Shown: one piece after another, positions 29,701 through 36,526 of the stretch | Layout: each line of letters begins with the position of its first letter | Position numbering within the stretch: the stretch's first letter is position 1 | Assembly (NCBI RefSeq): GCF_024181725.1 | Contig: NZ_CP028908.1 | Span: 1,612,001-1,676,000 of the forward strand | Origin: Bradyrhizobium sp. WD16 | GTDB taxonomy: Bacteria; Pseudomonadota; Alphaproteobacteria; Rhizobiales; Xanthobacteraceae | Reading direction: 5' to 3' | DNA: 64,000 nt | Notes under the pieces: model-generated | Database searches by the model: none | The model's input: only the letters and a program-made list of their open reading frames with translations | What the model was told of the DNA's origin: nothing | Made by a program: the position numbers and the translations under genes

Positions 29701-29869
29701 CGCGCTCGGGCTCATCCCGGTGCTGTATGCGACCGGCCCCGGTTCCGAGATCCAGCGGCCTCTCGCCATCGTCGTCATCGGCGGCCTCATTTCGTCGACC
29801 GCCCTGACGCTGATCCTGCTGCCGATCCTTTATCGCCGGTTCGGCGGTGCCGCCAAGGAGGCGAAATGA
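26792..29869 (+). CDS. heavy-metal efflux RND transporter (CzcA/CusA family)
   Basis: Trimeric inner-membrane pump, 1025 aa, with twelve transmembrane helices and two large periplasmic loops. Family signatures are PIDAFPDVSPVQVKV, GLTPEEVEQRITVPIE, DFEDGTDIYWARNQV and, in TM4, AIGMLIDALVVVVENIVG, which carries the proton-relay Asp and Glu. The TM4 motif is closer to CusA-type AIGAMVDAAIVMIEN than to CzcA-type DFGIIVDGAVVMVEN, but the metal cannot be decided from it. The ATG at 26792 follows an in-frame GTG; the stop overlaps the next gene by ATGA. Confidence 0.93.
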   Translation: MLQRLVAFALSQRLFVALGVLLLIGAGLVLLPSLPIDAFPDVSPVQVKVIMKAPGLTPEEVEQRITVPIELELLGLPNKKILRSTTKYALADITVDFEDGTDIYWARNQVTERLSNISRDLPEGVTGGLAPITSPLGEMFMFTIDSPELSLAERRSLLDWVIRPALRTVPGVADVNSLGGYVRAFEIVPMTDALAARGISYDAFRKALEANSRNDGAGRVNQGEDSALVRIQGSIQSVDDIKAIVVDTKDGVPIRVKDVARVEVGALTRYGAVTANGRGETVEGLVLGLRGANAGQLVKDVQRRLEELKPSLPKSVTINVFYDRSRLVGRAVGTVVRALGEATAIVVVLLLLFLGNWRASLVIALSLPLAIMIALIVMRLVGMSANLMSLGGLAIAIGMLIDALVVVVENIVGNLGKAGHEKSAPLVHVIFRSVCEVLQPVASGVLIIILVFVPLLTLQGLEGKLFIPVALAIIFALSASLLLALTVLPVATSFLLKTASHGDPWLIRMALRLYAPALDWALRNERKVIIVALAGLAAAGWGYTQLGKTFMPTMDEGDTIISVEALPSINLDTMIAMNTRLQSAIIAKAPDVAGIVARTGSDELGLDPMGPNQTDTFLVLKPAEERKTTDQAALIQSLRAVLADFPGLSLSFTQPIDMRVQEMISGVRGDVAVKIFGPDIGKLNEIASKLSGILSGIDGAEDVYTTINEGAQYYTVAVNRMEAGRLGLSVDAISTWLRTQIEGRTIGTALEDGRRTPILIRGSERTREAPTLLANLPVTLPSGAHVALSQVARIQRIDGPVKIDRENGNRMSVVRTNVRGRDMVGFVEAAQQKVAAELPLPQGYRLTWGGQFENQQRAAARLAVVVPIAVGLIFVLLFTTFGSIRQALMVLVNIPFALIGGVFALLITGEYLSVPASVGFIALLGIAVLNGVVLVSYFNQLRAHGVPEERIVVDGANRRLRPVLMTASITALGLIPVLYATGPGSEIQRPLAIVVIGGLISSTALTLILLPILYRRFGGAAKEAK

Positions 29870-30189
29870 GCGCTGCGCCGGTCTGCCTCACCCTGATCGC
29901 GGCACGATCGCTGCGCGATGATCTGTTCGATTTTCTCAGCGAACAGAGCGACCTCGTGTCCGGCTTCACGGCCTCCGAGGCAGCCGGACACGGCGTCGAT
30001 GTGCACCTTGAGACGACGGCCGAACGGGTCAAGGGTCACGCCGACGAAATTCTGGTCCGCCTCGTCCTGCCGCAGGACAGCGCCTCGCGGCTGCTCGAGC
30101 GGCTGAGGACCTCCTTCGCCGGCACGCGACTCGTCTACTGGATGATGCCGGTGATTGCCTATGGTCGGCTTGACGAGCGGAAGCGCTGA
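29866..30189 (+). CDS. DUF3240-type PII-like protein of the RND operon
   Basis: 107 aa, translationally coupled to the RND gene by a 4-bp ATGA overlap. It reads VCLTLIAARSLRDDLFDFLS and later GHGVDVHLETTAERVKGHADE and LVYWMMPVIAYGRLD, a ferredoxin-like beta-alpha-beta pattern as in the small PII-like proteins found after metal RND pumps. It probably senses metal or modulates pump activity in the cytoplasm. The assignment rests on context and pattern. Confidence 0.75.
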   Translation: MSAAPVCLTLIAARSLRDDLFDFLSEQSDLVSGFTASEAAGHGVDVHLETTAERVKGHADEILVRLVLPQDSASRLLERLRTSFAGTRLVYWMMPVIAYGRLDERKR

Positions 30190-30238
30190 AGCCGGTCGGC
30201 CGGACGAGCAGCCGTTGTCGGGGCCGCGACCGCGGATA

Positions 30239-30314
30239 CCAGTGTCCCTTTGTTTCCAACGTTCGTAGAAGCGCCTGCTGCAAGGGAATACGAACGTTAG
30301 AACCGGGACACTGG
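30239..30314. repeat. solitary hairpin B (copy 3), with CCAG/CTGG ends
   Basis: Same as hairpin B elsewhere but alone, 49 bp after the efflux operon. The base of the stem has changed on both sides (CCAGTG / CACTGG instead of CTAGTG / CACTAG), keeping pairing. The left inner arm resembles copy 2 and the right arm copy 1, leaving two mismatches. It may act as transcription terminator. The rest of the 30190-30528 gap shows no gene. Confidence 0.85.
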
Positions 30315-30528
30315 AGGGCCTTCAACCGATATAGCCTCAGGCTATGGGACGCAATTCGCCTCATGAGCCTGGGCGGCCCCTCGAGTTGCATACGAAAATG
30401 TGAAGCTGCAATTTTTTGAAGCTTCCGGTTGTCGGGAAGCCGCGGTAAACAGCGACGAGGCTCGGACTTGCCCCTATCAACCTTCCGAGATGGCCTGAAT
30501 GCGGAGCTCCGGAAAAACGGGGAACGCG

Positions 30529-30741
30529 ATGACAATACGACCACAAGATGTGATCGCGAACGCACTCTTCGGCGGCTTGCAATTCCAGGCTGGAACAGAC
30601 TCGGCGACGAATGCCGTGCCTGACATCCCTGCTGAGATATGCGCGGAATTGGCAAACGTCGTCCTCGAGGCGCTCACGCGCGCCGGCTATCGCCTTGTGA
30701 CCGAGCGGACGTCTTCGCGCATTCCCGCTGCGGCGCTGTAA
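30529..30741 (+). CDS. small hypothetical protein, 70 aa
   Basis: Begins MTIRPQDVIANALFGGLQFQ and contains AEICAELANVVLEALTRAGYRLV, a helical pattern (xxDVIAxAL ... VLxALxxAGYxxV) shared with many short rhizobial proteins of unknown function. No signal or membrane segment. ATG chosen at 30529 because the recognisable pattern starts there; an in-frame ATG 10 codons upstream exists. Confidence 0.5.
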   Translation: MTIRPQDVIANALFGGLQFQAGTDSATNAVPDIPAEICAELANVVLEALTRAGYRLVTERTSSRIPAAAL

Positions 30742-30946
30742 GCGCAGGGCCGGCGCCACATCGCCAGGCGTCTCGTGGAGAGTCCGGCTCCATCGCCGCG
30801 AGGACGAAAAGTCGGCGACGTCCTCCTTGAGATCCCGACCACACTGAACGAGCGCTGTCCCGGCACAGTTCCAGCTGATGGAACCAATGCCAGTTTGTCG
30901 CGTTGCATGCTGTTCCCGCCCCGCGCAAAGGACACGACATTTTGAG

Positions 30947-31324
30947 ATGACGCAGGAATTTTGCACGGCAGACGTTGCCAACGCCATTTTTCATAGCTTG
31001 CGCGAGGTCCATGGCCCAGACACTGCACGCGTCATGGTGACCGATGGCCTGTCGCTCGCCGTGCTGTTTGACGCCCTGGTCCACGCGCTACCCAACAACC
31101 GCGACGTCGTCCGACTGGTCACGAGAGTACTGCAGGACGATGCCTTTGTCGTCAGTCCAGATCTTGGTCCGGTCTGGCACCTCAAGTACTTCTATGACGA
31201 GGCCGTGCCGCTCAACGTCGTCGATATCGCCATCCTGACCATGGATCGCGGTACCCTCGCCAGCACCGACGTCCGCTTTCGGTTCACAAATCTCGCCGCC
31301 GACGTCCCGCAGGGATCGTCCTGA
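30947..31324 (+). CDS. hypothetical protein, 125 aa
   Basis: Begins MTQEFCTADVANAIFHSLRE. It is soluble and mixed alpha/beta, with a central DVVRLVTRVLQDDAFVVSPD and a C-terminal DIAILTMDRGTLASTDVRF. I recognise no domain. The start at 30947 is preferred because the upstream in-frame Met leads through a low-quality Cys/Arg stretch. It is on the same strand as the 70-aa protein, 205 bp downstream, and convergent with the diguanylate cyclase gene. Confidence 0.5.
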   Translation: MTQEFCTADVANAIFHSLREVHGPDTARVMVTDGLSLAVLFDALVHALPNNRDVVRLVTRVLQDDAFVVSPDLGPVWHLKYFYDEAVPLNVVDIAILTMDRGTLASTDVRFRFTNLAADVPQGSS

Positions 31325-31460
31325 GCGGTGTGGCGCCGCGCCGGAGGCGTCGCTGCGCAGGCATGATCGGCAAAGAACTGGCACTGGCTCCCTCGATACG
31401 CAGACCTCGAACTGTCGTCGGCGCAAGGGAATATCGCAGTTGATCGGGACCAGGACCCGA

Positions 31461-32741
31461 TCACGCCAGATGCCCCGCCTGGCATCGCGGCGAGCCGGAA
31501 GGGGCCGACGACAGCGCTTCAGACCGGCGGCATGGCGATCCAGCCTCGTTGACCGCGTCCGCCGGCGACAGGGAAACGGCTGTGTCCGGCCCATCGCTGG
31601 CGGCGATGCGGTTCCGGCCATGTAATTTGGCCAGATAGAGCCGCCGGTCCGCTCGCTCGTAGGTATCGTGCAGCGGCTCGTCCCGCTCGCCGTCAGCAAT
31701 GCCGAAGCTGGCGGTAACAGGACGGGACGCCGGCACCGCCGCAAACGCCCGTCGTTCGAGAGCGGAGCGAATGCGCTCGGCAAATCGGGCGGCCTCTTCC
31801 AGCGTCGTGCCGGGCATCAGGATGGCGAACTCCTCACCGCCAAGCCGGCCGGCAAGATCGCTGCCACGTATCGCCTCACCAAGGATCGCGCCGAATTCCT
31901 TGAGGACCTCGTCCCCGGCGCCGTGTCCGTAGCTGTCGTTGATCGACTTGAAATGATCGAGGTCGCACAGCACCAATGCGAGCGGCGATGCCGACCGTCG
32001 CGCAAACAGCGGCCTCGCCCTTTCCTCGAAGCCTCGCCGGTTGAGAACGCCGGTCAGCGGATCGAGATCACGCTCTCGTCGCAGATCGTCGATAATATCG
32101 ACGACCGTAGCCGCGAGGATGGCAAAGGCCAGCGCCGCGCCGAGTACGGCAAGAGACAGCTGCAGGACCTGCCAGAAGGACGAGGCGCCGAACGCCTTCG
32201 CGTCGCCGGGCGCATGGGCGCCGATCGTCAAAACCGTTCTCGGGAAAAAGTGCAGCGCAAAGACGAGCAGGACCCAGAACAGGACGCGGTCCGACACGCG
32301 AGCGGCGGAGACCGGAACGAGCCGCAGCGCCGCCACCAGGAGGATCGTGCCATAGCCGAAATTCTGGATGTAGACGCGGGCAAGAAGCGAGGGGGCGACA
32401 TAGGCGTAATACCAGAGCAGCGCCGTCACGATGGCGATCGCCGCCATGTCCGCCCGCAGTCCCAGAGATCGTTGCGAGCGCTGCAGGATGCCCTCCGCGG
32501 CGCTGACCACCGCGGACGTGTAGAGCAGGCCGGAAACCACGGCATTGGAATAGGTGTCGCCCGGCATGGCCAGGATCTGCGACACGGCCGCCAGGCCAAA
32601 CAGGAGGCCGGCAAGCGCAAGCAGAAGCAGATAGTGGCGCGTCTTCTCAATCAGCCAGGCGCAGACGAAAACGATGGCGAAGACGGCGAGAATGCTCGGC
32701 CCGATCAGGGCCATGGTGACGTTGAAACCTGGTCCGTTCAT
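31461..32741 (-). CDS. diguanylate cyclase with N-terminal membrane domain
   Basis: Makes cyclic di-GMP from two GTP. The 426-aa protein has about six hydrophobic helices (residues 1-215) and a cytoplasmic GGDEF domain (DPLTGVLNRRGFEER ... VLCDLDHFKSINDSYGHGAGD). The active-site motif is GGEEF, preceded at the proper distance by an inhibitory-site RxxD (RGSD-LAGRL-GGEEF), so it should be active and product-inhibited. The C-terminal 45 residues are low-complexity and probably unstructured. There is no EAL domain. The signal sensed by the membrane part is unknown. Confidence 0.92.
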   Translation of the reverse strand: MNGPGFNVTMALIGPSILAVFAIVFVCAWLIEKTRHYLLLLALAGLLFGLAAVSQILAMPGDTYSNAVVSGLLYTSAVVSAAEGILQRSQRSLGLRADMAAIAIVTALLWYYAYVAPSLLARVYIQNFGYGTILLVAALRLVPVSAARVSDRVLFWVLLVFALHFFPRTVLTIGAHAPGDAKAFGASSFWQVLQLSLAVLGAALAFAILAATVVDIIDDLRRERDLDPLTGVLNRRGFEERARPLFARRSASPLALVLCDLDHFKSINDSYGHGAGDEVLKEFGAILGEAIRGSDLAGRLGGEEFAILMPGTTLEEAARFAERIRSALERRAFAAVPASRPVTASFGIADGERDEPLHDTYERADRRLYLAKLHGRNRIAASDGPDTAVSLSPADAVNEAGSPCRRSEALSSAPSGSPRCQAGHLA

Positions 32742-33160
32742 CGCAAGTCAACCTGCGCCACGATGCATCAGCCGGTTGTCCGGCTTCGTTGAAATGAGCT
32801 GCCGCCAGATGCCAGACGCAGCCCCAAGGAAGACTGAGGACGGTTGCTAAAATTGTAGCAACTACCGCATCTCACCGGCGCATGGCCCGCATCAAAGCAC
32901 AATCTCGAGTTGTCTTTCATGCCTGCTTTCCCACAGCCGCAGGCCCTCGCGTCAAGAAGTGCTGATCAGGGATGAGCTTCGCCTCACCGCTTGCTAGTGC
33001 CAATTCGTCCGCGCCATACGACTTTTGGCCAAGCGACGCGTTCCACCTGTGGAACGTTATATATTTCCAATGAACACCTAGACGTTGTAGACAAGTCGGC
33101 GGATTTCTGACGATCATTTTTCAGATTTTCCCGCGAGCTTTTCGCAAACAGGGGTAGGCT
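32742..33160. other. intergenic region with one perfect hairpin
   Basis: About 420 bp between divergent genes. It contains the palindrome GTTGCTA-AAATTG-TAGCAAC (32843-32862) about 100 bp upstream of the cyclase, and an AT-rich GGAACGTTATATATTTCC stretch near 33052. No protein-coding signature is convincing. Confidence 0.4.
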
Positions 33161-33541
33161 ATGCAGCGGTATCGCCGTAACGTCGTTGCGGATCGTCCTT
33201 GCACGCCGGGGCACCAGGACAAGGCGACGGCCCGTCAAGCCCTGTATCGGTTGACGATCGGCGACGACGACCGGGTCACGCCCTATCCGAACAAACGCGA
33301 TGTGCCAGGGCCGAGAATCGACTGCTGCGGGGCGCGCATTGCGAGGCAAAAGCTCATCGTCGAGCAGCTGAGCGAAGATGGCCTCGACCCCGCGCGGGAT
33401 AGAGAGCTGCTGTCCGACCTCATCGAACTCAAGAACACCCTGGAGAAATTGCGCCAGCAGGTCTGTGGCAGGGCTGCCGCTCAGCACGTCGTCAGTTGCC
33501 GCGTTCCCGACCGCCTTCGCGCCGATAGATCCGATCATTGA
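33161..33541 (+). CDS. small hypothetical protein with RIARQ-type helix
   Basis: 126 aa starting MQRYRRNVVADRPC. The diagnostic stretch is RIARQKLIVEQLSEDGLDPA followed by an amphipathic helix ELLSDLIELKNTLEKLRQQV. The same 'xIARQRxIVxxLxxxGxD ... ' helical pattern occurs in many small Bradyrhizobium proteins of unknown function (from memory). A longer ORF on the opposite strand lacks any such signal. It is convergent with the histidine kinase gene 26 bp away. Confidence 0.5.
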   Translation: MQRYRRNVVADRPCTPGHQDKATARQALYRLTIGDDDRVTPYPNKRDVPGPRIDCCGARIARQKLIVEQLSEDGLDPARDRELLSDLIELKNTLEKLRQQVCGRAAAQHVVSCRVPDRLRADRSDH

Positions 33542-33567
33542 GTATCGGCGGAGGTGCGGGCAGCGCC

Positions 33568-35469
33568 CTATTGCCGCATCATTCGATCCATGGTTGCGTG
33601 CGGCGACCCGCCATCGAGCGCCGGCAGGGCGAAGGTAAACGTCGCGCCTTCGTTCACCTTCGCCTCGGCCCAGATCCGTCCACCGTGCCGAGTGATGACG
33701 CGCTTGGCGATGGCGAGCCCGATACCGGTGCCGGCGAATTCGGCGCCATGCAGGCGATGAAACACGCCGAACAGCTGGTCGGCATGTTTCATGTCGAAGC
33801 CGACACCGTTGTCCTTGACGACATAGATGGCGTCCGCGGCCTCGATCCTGCCGCCGATCTCGATGACCGCACGCTCCTTGGGCGCGGTGTATTTGATGGC
33901 GTTATCGAGGAGATTGGTCCAGACGCGCCGGATCATGGCGGCGTCGCCGCGCACCTTCGGCAGCGGCCCAACCTCGACCTTTACGTTGCGCCCGGCCATC
34001 GCCGACTCTAAATCATGGAGCACGGAATGCACCAGCTCTCCCATGTCGATCTCGACGGCAGTCATATCCTGCCGCTGAATGCGCGAGAATGAGAGAATGT
34101 CCTGGACGAGCAGGTCCATCCGCTTGGCGCCGTCGCTGACGATATTGAGCAGCCGTATCCCTTCGGCATCGAGCTTCCCGCTGTACTCCTCGAGCAGGAT
34201 GCGGGAAAAGCCGTCGATCGTCCGCAGCGGCGCCCGCAGATCGTGGGAAACGGAATAGGCGAAGGTCTCCAGATCCCTGTTGACCGCCTCCAGTTCGGCA
34301 GTGCGATCCCTTACCCGCTGTTCCAGATCGGCATTGAGACGTTCGATCTCCGCCTCGCGGCGCTTGCGTTCGGTGAGGTCGCGCGCCACAGCGATGGACC
34401 TAGACTGTCCCCCACTCTCCAGCGTCACGGACACCCGGCCCTGCACGACGAACTGACTGCCGTCCTTCCGCTGCATCCCGAACTCGTTGCCGGACACGCC
34501 GCCAGCTTTTTCCAGTTCGCGCAGATCGTCGATACAGGCCTGGCGATCTTCGGCAATGACGAAATCCATCCAGCTCCGACCGATCAATTCCTCGGGACGG
34601 TCATATCCGAGGAGCGTGGCCGCGGACGGGTTGACCGCCTGGACGATGCCGTTCTGGTCCCATTCGAAGATGGCGTCGGGCGAGGCTATGAACAGGCCGC
34701 GATAGTCGCGCTCGCTGTTGTGCAGGGTCTTCTCGAGCAGTTCCTCCCTGGCCCAGTCGCGATTGAAGGACCGGCCGATATCCGCCGCCGAGATCCGTCC
34801 GAGCGCTCTCGCTTCGCGCCCGAGATGGCGCGCCACATGAGCCTCGATCCGGGAGGGTGGCGCCATGATGAAACGGCATGCCTCATCGCCCCTGGCCCGG
34901 CAGCTCACTTCCCTCGCAACCAGAGGCAGGCCGAAACTCTCCTCGCACCAGCCGGAGGAATAACCCGCATTCATCAGGCAGACCGGGAACTCGCTGTGCC
35001 TGCCGGCGGCGATCCAGGCCTCGGCCTCGAACGACCGGGGATGATCGTAGATAAGATAGTAATTCTCGTCAGGCACGGGATTCGATTGGTCCGAAATGTC
35101 GACGAAGGCCCAGCCGGTGTGGGAAAAGAACACGGGGCCGGCCGACAGCTTGCTGATCGGTTCGGTCAAGCCCATCGCCCGGTGGAAATGGTTGGCGTCG
35201 GCCTTGCCGAGCGCATGGGCGATGTCGAACAGCACCTGGCTGGCGATGTCGGTGGCCTCATGCTCCGAATGGGAGAACAGGCGCTTGACGACGTCGAAGA
35301 ATTCGACCGACATCGCCGCACCGCGCACGAGGATGTAGCGCTCGTCCGCGATCTCGATCGTGCCCTGGGTCGGATCGTACCGCTGGTCTTGGAAAAACCG
35401 GTTGAAATGCTCTTCGGCTCTGGCGAAGACGTCGGCAAATTGCGGTGGGATCTTGACGGTTCGTGGCAT
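33568..35469 (-). CDS. V4R-PAS sensor histidine kinase
   Basis: 633-aa soluble sensor kinase. Residues about 60-215 form a V4R/XylR-N-like small-molecule domain ending in SSGWCEESFGLPLVARE and CRARGDEACRFIMAPP, the Cys-containing signature used by DmpR/XylR activators for aromatics. A PAS domain (FEWDQNGIVQAVNPSAATLL) follows, then a coiled coil, HisKA with phospho-acceptor His (YSVSHDLRAPLRTIDGFSR) and HATPase motifs N (NLLDNAIKY), G1 (DNGVGFD) and G2 (GTGIGLAIAKRV). No response regulator is adjacent. A perfect FNR/FixK-like palindrome lies upstream. The ligand is inferred to be a small hydrophobic or aromatic compound. Confidence 0.88.
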   Translation of the reverse strand: MPRTVKIPPQFADVFARAEEHFNRFFQDQRYDPTQGTIEIADERYILVRGAAMSVEFFDVVKRLFSHSEHEATDIASQVLFDIAHALGKADANHFHRAMGLTEPISKLSAGPVFFSHTGWAFVDISDQSNPVPDENYYLIYDHPRSFEAEAWIAAGRHSEFPVCLMNAGYSSGWCEESFGLPLVAREVSCRARGDEACRFIMAPPSRIEAHVARHLGREARALGRISAADIGRSFNRDWAREELLEKTLHNSERDYRGLFIASPDAIFEWDQNGIVQAVNPSAATLLGYDRPEELIGRSWMDFVIAEDRQACIDDLRELEKAGGVSGNEFGMQRKDGSQFVVQGRVSVTLESGGQSRSIAVARDLTERKRREAEIERLNADLEQRVRDRTAELEAVNRDLETFAYSVSHDLRAPLRTIDGFSRILLEEYSGKLDAEGIRLLNIVSDGAKRMDLLVQDILSFSRIQRQDMTAVEIDMGELVHSVLHDLESAMAGRNVKVEVGPLPKVRGDAAMIRRVWTNLLDNAIKYTAPKERAVIEIGGRIEAADAIYVVKDNGVGFDMKHADQLFGVFHRLHGAEFAGTGIGLAIAKRVITRHGGRIWAEAKVNEGATFTFALPALDGGSPHATMDRMMRQ

Positions 35470-35527
35470 CGCCGGACCTCATCTTCGGCCAGTCGATAGA
35501 TCTATTCGCCGACGACCGCTGGTTGTG

Positions 35528-35541
35528 TTGACGCAAATCAA
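35528..35541 (-). promoter_or_regulatory. FNR/FixK-like site upstream of the V4R kinase
   Basis: TTGACGCAAATCAA, a perfect TTGA-N6-TCAA palindrome, is centred 65 bp before the kinase ATG. With a -41.5 geometry the transcript would have a leader of about 24 nt. The -10 region (AATAGATCTATCG on the minus strand) is only a weak match. Confidence 0.45.
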
Positions 35542-35572
35542 CAGCACGGGCTGTCGCGGCACCAGGGTGCCG

Positions 35573-35766
35573 GCGCCGCCCGTCTCAACCGCGCCTCGCC
35601 GCCGCTTCGGGCCGACTACGCGCTGTCGACGCTGGCCAGAAATGTGTTGGGGTTGAGCGGCGCCGCGATCCGCACCGATGCCCTCGAACTCGCCGGCCTC
35701 ACCGCCGGCCTGATGCTCACCGGAGCGATCGTCGGTCGACGGCGGCACGGCGGCGGGGATCGATGA
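35573..35766 (+). pseudogene. possible 3' remnant of an unidentified gene
   Basis: An open frame ending at a TGA at 35764-35766 encodes RADYALSTLARNVLGLSGAA and ELAGLTAGLMLTGAIVGRRR, with one hydrophobic helix and a basic tail, like the C terminus of a membrane protein. There is no start codon context and it is too short for a full gene. Family not recognised. The following 35767-35912 contains a REP-like GC repeat (GGCGTCACGCCGAGG ... CACCTCGGGATG). Confidence 0.3.
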
Positions 35767-35912
35767 GGCATCCTTAGAGGGCCGCCTTGCACCTCGCGCG
35801 ATCAAAGAAATCTGCCGCCGCAAATTCGACCGCTCTCACTCGGCGTCACGCCGAGGCGCGCGGCTCGGCCGCGCTTCGCACCTCGGGATGATGGAGCCGC
35901 GGAAGGAGCCGA

Positions 35913-36371
35913 TTACCTGATCGCGATGATCTCGGCCTCGCCGGCGCCGACCTTCACAATCTCGCCGACCTCCCTGCCGAACAGCGCCCGCGCCAGCGGC
36001 GAGACATGAGAGACGGTGCCGCGCGCCGGATCGGCCTCGTCTTCGCCGACGATGCGGAAATTCTGCTCGCGGCCATCGTCGCGGCGGATGGTTACGGTGC
36101 TGCCGAAACGAACCTGGCTGCTGTCGGTCGGGGGCGGCACGACATGGGCCGTCGCCTGCCGCGCGCTCCAGTAGCGCAGTTCGCGCGCGGTGCGCGCCAC
36201 GCCCTCGCGGTCATCGGCGGCGACACAGGCGCTGTGAGCCTCGCGCCATTTCGCCACTTCGGCCTCGATCTGGGCGAGGCCCTCGGGCGTGACGTCATTG
36301 GGATGGGGCGAGATCGGCCGGTCCGGCAGATCGTCGGTGAATTCCTGTTCTTTGACGAAGGCTCTGCTCAT
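35913..36371 (-). CDS. GreA/GreB-family elongation factor-like protein
   Basis: 152 aa. The C-terminal FKBP-like Gre domain is clear: VRFGSTVTIRRDDGREQNFRIVGEDEAD, then GTVSHVSPLARALFGREVGEIV. The N-terminal coiled coil (AQIEAEVAKWREAHSACVAA) is shorter than in true GreA. The tip acidic residues needed for RNA-cleavage stimulation cannot be assigned safely, so this may act at another site on RNA polymerase. The start MSRAFVKEQEFTDDLPDRP at 36371 is preferred to an upstream in-frame Met. It is divergent from pps. Confidence 0.8.
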   Translation of the reverse strand: MSRAFVKEQEFTDDLPDRPISPHPNDVTPEGLAQIEAEVAKWREAHSACVAADDREGVARTARELRYWSARQATAHVVPPPTDSSQVRFGSTVTIRRDDGREQNFRIVGEDEADPARGTVSHVSPLARALFGREVGEIVKVGAGEAEIIAIR

Positions 36372-36479
36372 GCCGAACAGATGGGGACGGGAAATCGGTC
36401 CCGCCAGGACATTCCGCCAGCCGTGCACTGCAACATGAGCGACCCGGCGGAGCGGGCTTCGCGCTCGACCGCCCCGGGT

Positions 36480-36493
36480 TTGACCTGTCTCAA
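36480..36493 (+). promoter_or_regulatory. FNR/FixK-like site upstream of pps
   Basis: TTGACCTGTCTCAA is a perfect TTGA-N6-TCAA palindrome centred 40.5 bp before the pps ATG. TCTGAT at 36515-36520 (four of six -10 bases) sits 22 nt downstream. This geometry predicts transcription starting at about the ATG itself. Confidence 0.45.
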
Positions 36494-36526
36494 TACCGCC
36501 GCGCCAAGCGCTGGTCTGATGGCGCC

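Noticed and set aside
32993-33020. CTAGTGCCAATTCG resembling the start of a CTAG-bounded hairpin
   Set aside because: No matching right arm follows within 150 bp, so it is probably chance similarity.
32984-33538. 184-codon minus-strand ORF opposite the 126-aa small protein
   Set aside because: The plus-strand frame has a recognisable helical pattern and this one does not; the two cannot easily both be genes.
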